In this document: one piece after another, positions 14,294 to 20,849 of the stretch
Position numbering within the stretch: position 1 is the first letter of the stretch
How the letters are laid out: each line of letters begins with the position of its first letter
Source of the DNA: Ruthenibacterium sp.
Lineage (GTDB): Bacteria > Bacillota > Clostridia > Oscillospirales > Ruminococcaceae
Reading direction: 5' to 3'
DNA: 20,849 nucleotides
Assembly: GCA_020025255.1 (NCBI GenBank)
Contig: JAHHSK010000034.1
Span: 1 to 20,849 of the forward strand
Position numbers and translations under genes: made by a program
Notes under the pieces: model-generated
What the model saw: the letters and a program-made list of their open reading frames with translations, nothing else
What the model was told of the DNA's origin: nothing
Databases searched by the model: none

Positions 14294-15604
14294 ATGAACG
14301 ATCCCCGTCGCGCGGCGGCTGCTGCGCTGATGAAACAAGAACAGAATGGATACGCCAATCTGGTGCTTCAACATGTGTTGGAGGAATTCCAAGGCTCTGC
14401 ACGCGATCGCGCCTTTTTGAGCGCGGTGTTTTACGGCACAGTAGAACGCATGATCACACTGGATTATATTTTGCAGAAGTTTCTGCAAAAGCCCTTGATC
14501 AAATTGGATGCTGCGGTTCGTGCAGTGCTGCGAAGCGGATTGTATCAGGCGCGCTTTATGGATCATGTGCCGGTGCGTGCGGCAATCTATGAATCGGTGA
14601 CGCTGATCCGCCAAATGGGAAAAAGCAGTGCGGCCGGGCTTGTCAATGCGGTGCTGCGGCGTGCTGCCGAATATGATCTTTCGGCACAAGTGTTTGAAGA
14701 TGAGGTGCAGCGCCTTTCTGTGCAGTACAGCGTAACACGGGAAATCGCGCAGCTGCTTTTGGAAAAATGCCCGCAGGAATGTGAGGAGATCTTAAAAGCA
14801 AGCTTTGTGCAGCCGCGGCTGTGTCTGCGGGTCAATCCGCTGCAAACGGATGAGGCGCAGCTGACTGCAGAGTTCGAAAAGCAGAAGGTTCCGGTGGAAA
14901 AAGGACATATAAAGGGCAGCCTGTATGTTGATTTCAAAGGAGACATCACCGCGCTGAAGCTGTTTCGGCGCGGGGCGTTTCATGTGCAGGGCGAAGCCTC
15001 GCAAATGGCCTGCGCGGCGCTTTGTGTCAAACCGGGGGAAAAAGTGCTGGATCTATGCGCTGCACCCGGAGGGAAAAGTGCAACGCTGTGTGAAGATATG
15101 AAGGATCGCGGAACGCTGATTTCCTGCGATGCAGCAAAAAACCGGCTTTCGCTGATCCGAGCGGCGTTTGAGCGCATCGGTGTCAGCTGCGCGCAGGTGC
15201 TTGAAAACGATGCTTCGGTATACCGCGATGATTTTTCGAATGCGGATGCCGTTCTGTGCGATGTGCCCTGCTCCGGCTTAGGGGTGCTTGCCAAAAAACC
15301 GGATATACGCAATAAAACACTGGAGGGACTGCAGGAGCTTGTGCTGCTGCAGCAATCCATTTTGGAAACGGCCTCGCGCTATGTGCGCCCCGGAGGACGG
15401 CTGGTTTATTCCACCTGTACCCTCAATCCGGATGAAAATGCCGGGGTTGTAACCGCGTTCCTTGCGCGGCATCCGGAATTTACGGTGCTGCCGATTCCGA
15501 ATCCGATACCGGGAACCGATATGACGGATCATTTTGCAACGCTGTACCCGCATAAAACCGGTACGGACGGCTTTTTTGTTGCCCTGATGCAAAAGAAGAA
15601 ATAA
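14294..15604 (+). CDS. rsmB: 16S rRNA (cytosine-967-C5) methyltransferase RsmB
   Basis: This 436-residue enzyme methylates C967 of 16S rRNA. An N-terminal NusB-like RNA-binding domain (about 1-130) precedes the Rossmann methyltransferase domain. SAM motif I is VLDLCAAPGGK (251-261). The two family cysteines sit in DVPCSG (Cys326) and STCTL (Cys375); by analogy with RsmB/Fmu, Cys375 is the nucleophile. The C-terminal HKTGTDGFFVALMQKK is typical. GGAGG precedes the ATG. In many Clostridia a metallopeptidase gene sits between fmt and rsmB; here rsmB follows fmt directly. Confidence 0.95.
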   Translation: MNDPRRAAAAALMKQEQNGYANLVLQHVLEEFQGSARDRAFLSAVFYGTVERMITLDYILQKFLQKPLIKLDAAVRAVLRSGLYQARFMDHVPVRAAIYESVTLIRQMGKSSAAGLVNAVLRRAAEYDLSAQVFEDEVQRLSVQYSVTREIAQLLLEKCPQECEEILKASFVQPRLCLRVNPLQTDEAQLTAEFEKQKVPVEKGHIKGSLYVDFKGDITALKLFRRGAFHVQGEASQMACAALCVKPGEKVLDLCAAPGGKSATLCEDMKDRGTLISCDAAKNRLSLIRAAFERIGVSCAQVLENDASVYRDDFSNADAVLCDVPCSGLGVLAKKPDIRNKTLEGLQELVLLQQSILETASRYVRPGGRLVYSTCTLNPDENAGVVTAFLARHPEFTVLPIPNPIPGTDMTDHFATLYPHKTGTDGFFVALMQKKK

Positions 15605-15660
15605 AGGGCGGCCAGCCGGACGATGCACGGCAGACCGATTTTCTGAAAGAGAGTGATGAA

Positions 15661-16704
15661 ATGGAAAGAAAAGGGATTTCCTCCTGCACAGAACAGCAGC
15701 TTGCGCAGATCGTAAAAGAGATGGGGCAGCCTGCCTTCCGTGCAAAGCAGATCTTTAAATGGCTGCATGAAAAGCAGGTGCGCTCGTTTCAGGAAATGAC
15801 GGATCAGCCGAAAGCATTTTTGGCAAAACTAGAAGAACGCTTTACGATTGAATCGCTTGAAATTGCGCGTCGCCAGCAGTCGAAAGATGGAACCGTCAAA
15901 TATTTGTTCCGTCTTGCAGACGGAAACTGTATCGAAACGGTATTGATGCGCTACAGCTACGGCAATACTGTATGCGTATCCACGCAGGTGGGCTGCCGCA
16001 TGGGGTGTCGTTTTTGCGCATCGACGCAGGGCGGGCGAATCCGAAATCTGACGGCAGGCGAAATCGTGAACGAAATCTATGCAGTATCACAGGATATCCA
16101 GGAGCGCATTTCCCATATTGTGCTTATGGGAATTGGCGAGCCGCTGGATAACTTTGATCATGTTATGGATTTTCTTTCCATTGTATCTTCTGCGAATGGC
16201 GTTAATATCGGTATGCGGAATATCAGTCTTTCGACCTGCGGGCTTGTGCCCAAAATCTATGAACTGGCTGAAAAACGACTCGGCTTAACGCTTTCGGTTT
16301 CTCTGCATGCACCCTTGAATCCGATGCGCAGTTCGATGATGCCGATCAACGATGCGTATCCGATCGAACAGCTGATCAAAGCCTGCCGGGATTATCAGAA
16401 GACAACAGGGCGGCGTGTCAGCTTTGAATACTCTATGGTCAATGGCGTAAATGACAGCCCGGAAACCGCAAAAACGCTTGCGGGGCTGATCAAGGGAATG
16501 GGGGCGCATGTCAACTTGATTCCCATAAACCCGGTGGACGGCTCTCCGTATTCTGCAACGGATGCTGCGAATGTGCGGCGTTTTCAGCAGATGCTGAAAG
16601 AACTTGGTGTAAATGCAACCGTTCGAAGACGTCTGGGAACAGACATCAGTGCGGCATGCGGCCAGCTGCGGCGCGAAGAAGCAAAGGAGGGAACGGCTGA
16701 ATGA
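15661..16704 (+). CDS. rlmN: 23S rRNA (adenine-2503-C2)/tRNA methyltransferase RlmN
   Basis: This 347-residue radical SAM enzyme methylates A2503 of 23S rRNA, and A37 of some tRNAs. The iron-sulfur cluster motif CRMGCRFC uses Cys112, Cys116 and Cys119. The C-terminal methyl-carrying cysteine is Cys333 in TDISAACGQLR. MGIGEPLDNFD and SLHAPLNPMRSSMMPIN are family hallmarks. RlmN rather than Cfr is supported by the housekeeping context and the SLHAP block. The ribosome binding site is weak (GAGAGTG). The stop overlaps the start of the phosphatase gene (ATGA, 16701-16704). Confidence 0.95.
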   Translation: MERKGISSCTEQQLAQIVKEMGQPAFRAKQIFKWLHEKQVRSFQEMTDQPKAFLAKLEERFTIESLEIARRQQSKDGTVKYLFRLADGNCIETVLMRYSYGNTVCVSTQVGCRMGCRFCASTQGGRIRNLTAGEIVNEIYAVSQDIQERISHIVLMGIGEPLDNFDHVMDFLSIVSSANGVNIGMRNISLSTCGLVPKIYELAEKRLGLTLSVSLHAPLNPMRSSMMPINDAYPIEQLIKACRDYQKTTGRRVSFEYSMVNGVNDSPETAKTLAGLIKGMGAHVNLIPINPVDGSPYSATDAANVRRFQQMLKELGVNATVRRRLGTDISAACGQLRREEAKEGTAE

Positions 16705-17453
16705 AGCTTGTCGCGAAAACCGACATCGGCAATCAGCGTATGGAAAATCAGGACAGCTACCGCGCAGGGCGGCGCCCGGATGATTTGATTTGGGGTGTTG
16801 TGTGCGATGGCATGGGGGGCGCACGCGGCGGCCGCATGGCCAGCACCATGGCAGTGGATGCATGGGAAAAAGCAGTCATGGCGGTAGTGGATGACGTAAG
16901 GAACGCCCCCGAAGGACTGGATCTTTTGCAGATTGCAGTGGATGAAGCGAATCGTGTTGTATACGAAAAGGCAAAGGCGGTGCCGAAGCTGCATGGAATG
17001 GGCACTACGGCGGTTGGGGTGATTGTGCACCACGGCGTTGCCCAATATGTACATGTGGGGGATTCGCGTGCTTATTTATATCGGGAAGGAACGATCACGC
17101 AGCTGACAAAAGATCATTCCATGGTACAGGAGCTTGTGGAAGAAGGCTTTTTGACGCAGGAAGAGGCGGAAAATCACCCGAGAAAAAATCTGATTACACG
17201 GGCACTTGGTGTGGTGCAGGATGTGGATGCGGATTTTGGGCAGACCGAAGTAAAACCGCAGGACATTTTACTTTTATGCAGCGATGGATTGAGTAATTTT
17301 GTTACAGCACAGGAAATCGGACAGACACTGGAACAAGTACCTTTTTTTGACACAGCGCAGGTGCTGGTGGAAAAAGCCCTTGAAGCAGGCGGAGCAGACA
17401 ACATTACCGTTTTACTGATGATGATAGAGGCAGCGGAGGAGAAAAATGGATAA
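16701..17453 (+). CDS. prpC: PP2C-type Ser/Thr protein phosphatase (Stp/PrpC)
   Basis: This 250-residue cytoplasmic Mn/Mg-dependent phosphatase reverses phosphorylation by the adjacent PASTA kinase. Motifs in order: RMENQDS (metal Asp18), VCDGMGGA (Asp36), GMGTTAVGV, HVGDSRAYLYR, LTKDHSMVQELVEEG, and LLLCSDGLSN near the C-terminal third. It ends with the family's AGGADNITVLLM motif. AGGAGG (16685-16690) supports the start. It overlaps rlmN by 4 nt and prkC by 8 nt, so kinase and phosphatase are likely made together. Confidence 0.96.
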   Translation: MKLVAKTDIGNQRMENQDSYRAGRRPDDLIWGVVCDGMGGARGGRMASTMAVDAWEKAVMAVVDDVRNAPEGLDLLQIAVDEANRVVYEKAKAVPKLHGMGTTAVGVIVHHGVAQYVHVGDSRAYLYREGTITQLTKDHSMVQELVEEGFLTQEEAENHPRKNLITRALGVVQDVDADFGQTEVKPQDILLLCSDGLSNFVTAQEIGQTLEQVPFFDTAQVLVEKALEAGGADNITVLLMMIEAAEEKNG

Positions 17454-19476
17454 AATGATAGGAAAAAAACTGGACGAGCGCTACCGCTTGGAAGAATTGA
17501 TCGGCACCGGCGGCATGGCAATCGTCTATAAGGCGACAGATATTACCGAAAATCGTCTGGTTGCCGTAAAGATCCTGCGCGAGGAATGCCGCAATAACGA
17601 AGAATTGGTTCGGCGTTTTAAAAATGAATCCAAAGCGATCTCGGTGCTGGATCATCCGAACATCGTCAAGGTATATGATGTCAGCGTAAATGGACAGCAG
17701 CCTTATATCGTTATGGAATATATCGACGGAATTACGCTCAAAGAATATATGGAATATCGAGCGCAGCCGCTTACCTATAAAGAAACGCTGCATTTTGTGA
17801 CACAGGTTCTTCAGGCTTTGCAGCATGCGCATGAAAAAGGGATCGTGCACCGGGATATCAAGCCGCAGAACATCATGCTGCAGGCCGACAGCTCGATCAA
17901 GATGATGGATTTTGGCATTGCGCGTTTTTCCCGAAGCGAAAACCAGACCATGACCGATAAGGCAATCGGTTCGGTACATTACATCAGCCCGGAACAGGCA
18001 AAGGGCGATGTTACCGATGCAAAATCGGATATTTATTCACTGGGCGTCATGATGTACGAGATGCTTTCCGGTCAGCTGCCGTTTGAATCGGATAGTCCGG
18101 TGTCGGTGGCGATCAAGCAGATTGCGGATATTCCCACGCCTTTGCGGGAACTGAATCCGGCTGTGCCGGAAGCGCTGGCGGCAATCACCGCACGGGCTAT
18201 GGCGAAAGAGCCGCACGATCGATATGCAAGCGCACAGGCAATGCTGCAGGATATCGATGCATTCAAGCGCAATCCAAGCGTCAAATTTGAGTATCAGTAT
18301 CTGACGGATGCTGAGCCGACAAGATATGTGGACAAGGTGGTGAACAAAACGGCTACGGGTAAGCAAACGGGAGCAAAACGATCGGCAGTGAGGAAAAACG
18401 GCAGCGCACCCAAAAAAAAGAAGCTGGTGCTGCCGGTATTGGCCGGTATGGCAGCAGCCTTCCTGATTGGCGCATCGATTTTGGTATTCCTGATTTTCAA
18501 GTATGAAGGAAATGGGATTTTCAGTCAGCATCCGGATGTGGAACTGCCGAATTTTGTCGGATTGACAATGAAGGAAGTGAAATCGAAATATCCGGATTTG
18601 AAGTTCAGTTTCAACACCGAAGAAGCATATAATACAGAGTATGCAGCGGGTGTAATATGCGATCAGTATCCGCGTGCCCAGACATCGGCTGATCCGAAAA
18701 TGGTAAAAGACAATGCGCGGATCACGCTGACCATAAGCCGGGGCATTGAAGTCGTCCCCATGCCGAAGCTGGAAGGAATGACGCGTTCGGAGGCGCAGGA
18801 CACCTGCAAAAAGCTGGGGCTGATTCCAACCTTTAAGTTTGTGACCGTAGCGAAGGGGCAGCCGAGCGGAATCGTAAGCAGCACAGAGCCGGCCGCCGGC
18901 GAACAGGTGGAAGCCAACACCGATAAAAGCAGTGTCGTGGTGTATATCAGTCAGGAAGAAGTGGACAAAACAGTCAAGGTTCCGAATGTTACCGGAATGC
19001 TTTCCGTTCTGGATGCCCAGAAAGCGCTGAGCGAAAAACGCCTGTATGTACAGGTTGCAAGGGAAGAATTCAGTGATACGGTTCCTTCGGGAGCAATCAT
19101 TTCGCAGGATCCGGCGGGCGATACCTTTGCGCAGTGGAACGATATCATCAATGTCGTTGTTTCCAAGGGTGTAGAAAAGCGTACACGGTATTTCAAGATC
19201 GCGGTAGACAAAACAAATGAAGGCGGCACCTATACGCTGATTTCCGAAAGCGGGCCGCAGGCATGGTCCCCCACTGCGGGCGAAGCTTCGGAATACGTCT
19301 GGACGGTTACCTCGGTTGGCACCGCCACGGTTACACTGCAAAAGCCGGATGGGGAAATCCAGGAGATCAATGTGGACTTTGGGCCGCAAGGACAGGAAAC
19401 CTTTGATTTTGGTGTGTTCGGCGGCAATTACAAAGAGCCGGAATCCGATTCTCAATCCGATGCCGATGCGGAATAA
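17446..19476 (+). CDS. prkC: PASTA domain Ser/Thr protein kinase (PrkC/Stk1)
   Basis: This 676-residue membrane kinase senses cell-wall fragments. The cytoplasmic kinase domain (about 13-270) has the Gly-rich loop GTGGMA, Lys42, catalytic HRD (135-137) and DFG (155-157). A basic juxtamembrane segment precedes one transmembrane helix (about 327-351). Outside the cell are three PASTA domains (about 365-432, 437-502, 510-575). The last 100 residues (about 577-676) are not PASTA; they look beta-rich and end in an acidic Ser/Asp tail. GGAGG precedes the ATG. In Bacillus PrkC triggers spore exit from dormancy on muropeptides. It overlaps the phosphatase gene by 8 nt. Confidence 0.96.
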   Translation: MDKMIGKKLDERYRLEELIGTGGMAIVYKATDITENRLVAVKILREECRNNEELVRRFKNESKAISVLDHPNIVKVYDVSVNGQQPYIVMEYIDGITLKEYMEYRAQPLTYKETLHFVTQVLQALQHAHEKGIVHRDIKPQNIMLQADSSIKMMDFGIARFSRSENQTMTDKAIGSVHYISPEQAKGDVTDAKSDIYSLGVMMYEMLSGQLPFESDSPVSVAIKQIADIPTPLRELNPAVPEALAAITARAMAKEPHDRYASAQAMLQDIDAFKRNPSVKFEYQYLTDAEPTRYVDKVVNKTATGKQTGAKRSAVRKNGSAPKKKKLVLPVLAGMAAAFLIGASILVFLIFKYEGNGIFSQHPDVELPNFVGLTMKEVKSKYPDLKFSFNTEEAYNTEYAAGVICDQYPRAQTSADPKMVKDNARITLTISRGIEVVPMPKLEGMTRSEAQDTCKKLGLIPTFKFVTVAKGQPSGIVSSTEPAAGEQVEANTDKSSVVVYISQEEVDKTVKVPNVTGMLSVLDAQKALSEKRLYVQVAREEFSDTVPSGAIISQDPAGDTFAQWNDIINVVVSKGVEKRTRYFKIAVDKTNEGGTYTLISESGPQAWSPTAGEASEYVWTVTSVGTATVTLQKPDGEIQEINVDFGPQGQETFDFGVFGGNYKEPESDSQSDADAE

Positions 19477-19513
19477 GCGTCCCTTCATCTGAGCATACAA
19501 ACGCAGTAATAAC

Positions 19514-19542
19514 ATGCAGCGGCAGGCATTCTGCCGCTGCAT
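19514..19542 (+). other. Perfect 12-bp hairpin between prkC and the PASTA protein gene
   Basis: Arms 19514-19525 and 19531-19542 are exact reverse complements (ATGCAGCGGCAG / CTGCCGCTGCAT) with a 5-nt loop. No U-tract follows, so it is not a canonical intrinsic terminator. It could attenuate, protect the 3' end of the upstream mRNA, or mark a processing site that sets the prkC to PASTA-protein ratio. Confidence 0.7.
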
Positions 19543-19575
19543 CTGCACACAAGCGGTGTGCGAAAGGAGTAAACG

Positions 19576-20849
19576 GTGGCATCCGGACGAAACAAGAAAA
19601 AAAGAAAAAACCGCGCGGCAAGCCTCCAGCAGCGGCAGAATCAAGCCGCAAAGCACAAGCCGGCTGAAAAAGCGGCATCGGTGCAGACAGAGCAAGCGCA
19701 GGATGCGCCCCAACAGAACGAACCGCAGCTTGAAAAAGCAGGGGCGCAGCATTCCGACATTCAGGAAAAAACCGAGCAGGCGAACGCAGCGAATGAAAAT
19801 CCGCAACCCGAAAGCGATGCGCAAACGGCAGATGAGCGAACAGAAACACAAGCGGCGCAGCATCAGCCGAATGAAACAGAGCACACTGCCTTGGAGTCGG
19901 AAAAACCGATCGGGCAGGCGGATAACGAACAGCCGGCGTGCGATGCAGCTGCCGCGGATGAAAAAAGCAGCACACAAACGTGCGAAGAACAGGAAGAAAA
20001 AGCATCGGCGGAAGGGGAGATGCCCCGGCCGCAGACGCAATCGAACGAGCCGTTTTCGTTTGTTCTTCCGGAAATCCCCAAAGGAATGGGTGTCAAAAAG
20101 AAAAAGCGCAAAAAAAGGCATTATGCGCTGACGTACATTGCGCTGCTGACGCTGGTTGTTGTGATCGGCTCTGCGGTATGGATTTACAAGCTGTTCAGCA
20201 TCCCGCAGCTGGATTTGTTCAACGAGCGGCAGGATGTGCCGCTGCCAAACCTGGTCGGCCTGCGTTGGAAGGATGTAAAAAGCGATATCGCATATCGTGA
20301 TTTTACGCTGGAAAAGCAGGAGGTGTTCCATGAAAGTGCACCCTATGGCGAAGTAGTGGATCAGAATCCCAGAGCTCCGCGTAAGGTGAAAGATGGTTCG
20401 AGGATCCTGGTCAAGGTGAGTAAAGGGGTAGAAACCGTTACGATGCCCGATATTACCGGCTGGCACAAAGATACAGCAAAGGAAAAACTGCGCGCATTGG
20501 GGCTTACCCTTATGATTTTGCCGACTGAGGATGCCTCGGCTCCGCCGGATTGCGTGATTCGAACGGATCCTGCGCCTGGAACGATTGTAAAACGCAATAC
20601 CACAGTTAAAATGTATATTTATCGGGAAAAATCGGAAATCGCCTATGTGACAGTGCCCGTGTGTGTGGGAGCAGCATCGGAACGGGATGCGGGAATGCGC
20701 CTGACGCGCAACGGGCTGCTGATGAAAACACAGTACGCGGAAGCGCAGGAGCCACCGGGTACTATTATCGATCAGAATCCCAGAGCCGGTTCCATGCTGG
20801 TTCGCGGAAGTGTTGTTTCTGTCACGATTTCCAAAGGGCCGCCGCCTCC
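19576..20849 (+). CDS. PASTA domain membrane protein without kinase domain, 3' end beyond the window
   Basis: An open frame starts at the GTG at 19576, preceded by AAGGAG (19564-19569), and stays open for 424 codons to the window edge, so the gene is partial. Residues 1-175 are a low-complexity Gln/Glu/Ala-rich, presumably cytoplasmic region bounded by two basic clusters (KKKRKNR near 7 and KKKKRKKR near 175-182). One transmembrane helix follows (about 184-204). Then come three PASTA domains (about 220-284, 287-350, 357-422). It has no kinase domain, so it may bind peptidoglycan or assist the adjacent PrkC or penicillin-binding proteins; this is inference. rsgA usually follows prkC in Firmicutes; here this gene intervenes. 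Confidence 0.88.
   Translation, partial: MASGRNKKKRKNRAASLQQRQNQAAKHKPAEKAASVQTEQAQDAPQQNEPQLEKAGAQHSDIQEKTEQANAANENPQPESDAQTADERTETQAAQHQPNETEHTALESEKPIGQADNEQPACDAAAADEKSSTQTCEEQEEKASAEGEMPRPQTQSNEPFSFVLPEIPKGMGVKKKKRKKRHYALTYIALLTLVVVIGSAVWIYKLFSIPQLDLFNERQDVPLPNLVGLRWKDVKSDIAYRDFTLEKQEVFHESAPYGEVVDQNPRAPRKVKDGSRILVKVSKGVETVTMPDITGWHKDTAKEKLRALGLTLMILPTEDASAPPDCVIRTDPAPGTIVKRNTTVKMYIYREKSEIAYVTVPVCVGAASERDAGMRLTRNGLLMKTQYAEAQEPPGTIIDQNPRAGSMLVRGSVVSVTISKGPPP
20359..20786 (+). repeat. 17-nt exact direct repeat inside PASTA1 and PASTA3 codons
   Basis: The same 17 bases (GATCAGAATCCCAGAGC) occur at 20359-20375 and 20770-20786. Both copies are in frame, encode DQNPRA, and fall at the equivalent point of the first and third PASTA domains. 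Identity at synonymous positions suggests recent duplication or gene conversion between the domains. Confidence 0.75.

Noticed and set aside
12803..14689. 628-codon minus-strand open frame opposite def and fmt
   Set aside because: A shadow frame of clear housekeeping genes; no recognisable protein features.
18037..20466. 809-codon open frame on the minus strand opposite prkC and the PASTA gene
   Set aside because: It is rich in Cys, Arg, Phe and His without any domain pattern, has no ribosome binding site, and lies opposite two convincing genes; the codon bias of those genes explains its openness.

Overview
The window looks like chromosomal core-gene DNA from a spore-forming, roughly GC-neutral Gram-positive anaerobe of the class Clostridia, most plausibly an Oscillospiraceae/Ruminococcaceae-type gut bacterium. 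This is inferred from gene content and order: scpA-scpB-DUF2953-gerW, and yicC-remA-gmk-priA-def-fmt-rsmB-rlmN-PP2C-prkC, which follows the Bacillus/Clostridium order. Strong AGGAGG-type ribosome binding sites and frequent TTG/GTG starts agree with it. I see no mobile element, CRISPR array, tRNA or rRNA.

Layout. (1) Positions 18-322, minus strand: rpmB (bL28) with its own promoter and a clear terminator. (2) A gene-free stretch, then from about 647 to 4708 a plus-strand operon: an M50 site-2-protease-like membrane protein, scpA and scpB (condensin partners of SMC), a DUF2953 membrane protein, gerW (YtfJ) and an RluB-type pseudouridine synthase. (3) Positions 4826-8280: a self-contained operon with a near-consensus promoter and a strong intrinsic terminator. 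It encodes a divergent Ala-rich carboxyltransferase, a biotin carrier with an Ala/Pro linker, and a carboxyltransferase of the oxaloacetate decarboxylase alpha / PycB / transcarboxylase 5S family. Neither a membrane sodium-pump subunit nor a biotin carboxylase is present. (4) A gene-free stretch of about 350 bp, then from 8631 to the window end a tightly packed housekeeping operon: yicC, remA, gmk, priA, def, fmt, rsmB, rlmN, a PP2C phosphatase, the PASTA Ser/Thr kinase prkC and a second PASTA membrane protein that runs off the right edge.

How the genes fit together. Block 2 couples chromosome segregation with sporulation and membrane proteolysis functions. Block 3 is best read as a soluble biotin-dependent transcarboxylase or decarboxylase moving CO2 between an acyl-CoA and pyruvate/oxaloacetate. 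Block 4 combines RNA turnover, nucleotide supply, replication restart, initiator-Met formylation and deformylation, rRNA methylation and a wall-sensing kinase/phosphatase pair, with many 1-11 nt overlaps that suggest translational coupling.

The least ordinary features are the divergent carboxyltransferase with its pump-less operon; the kinase-less PASTA protein next to prkC, starting at a GTG and open at the window edge; the absence of rpoZ and coaBC between gmk and priA; and a perfect 12-bp hairpin without a U-tract between prkC and the PASTA gene.
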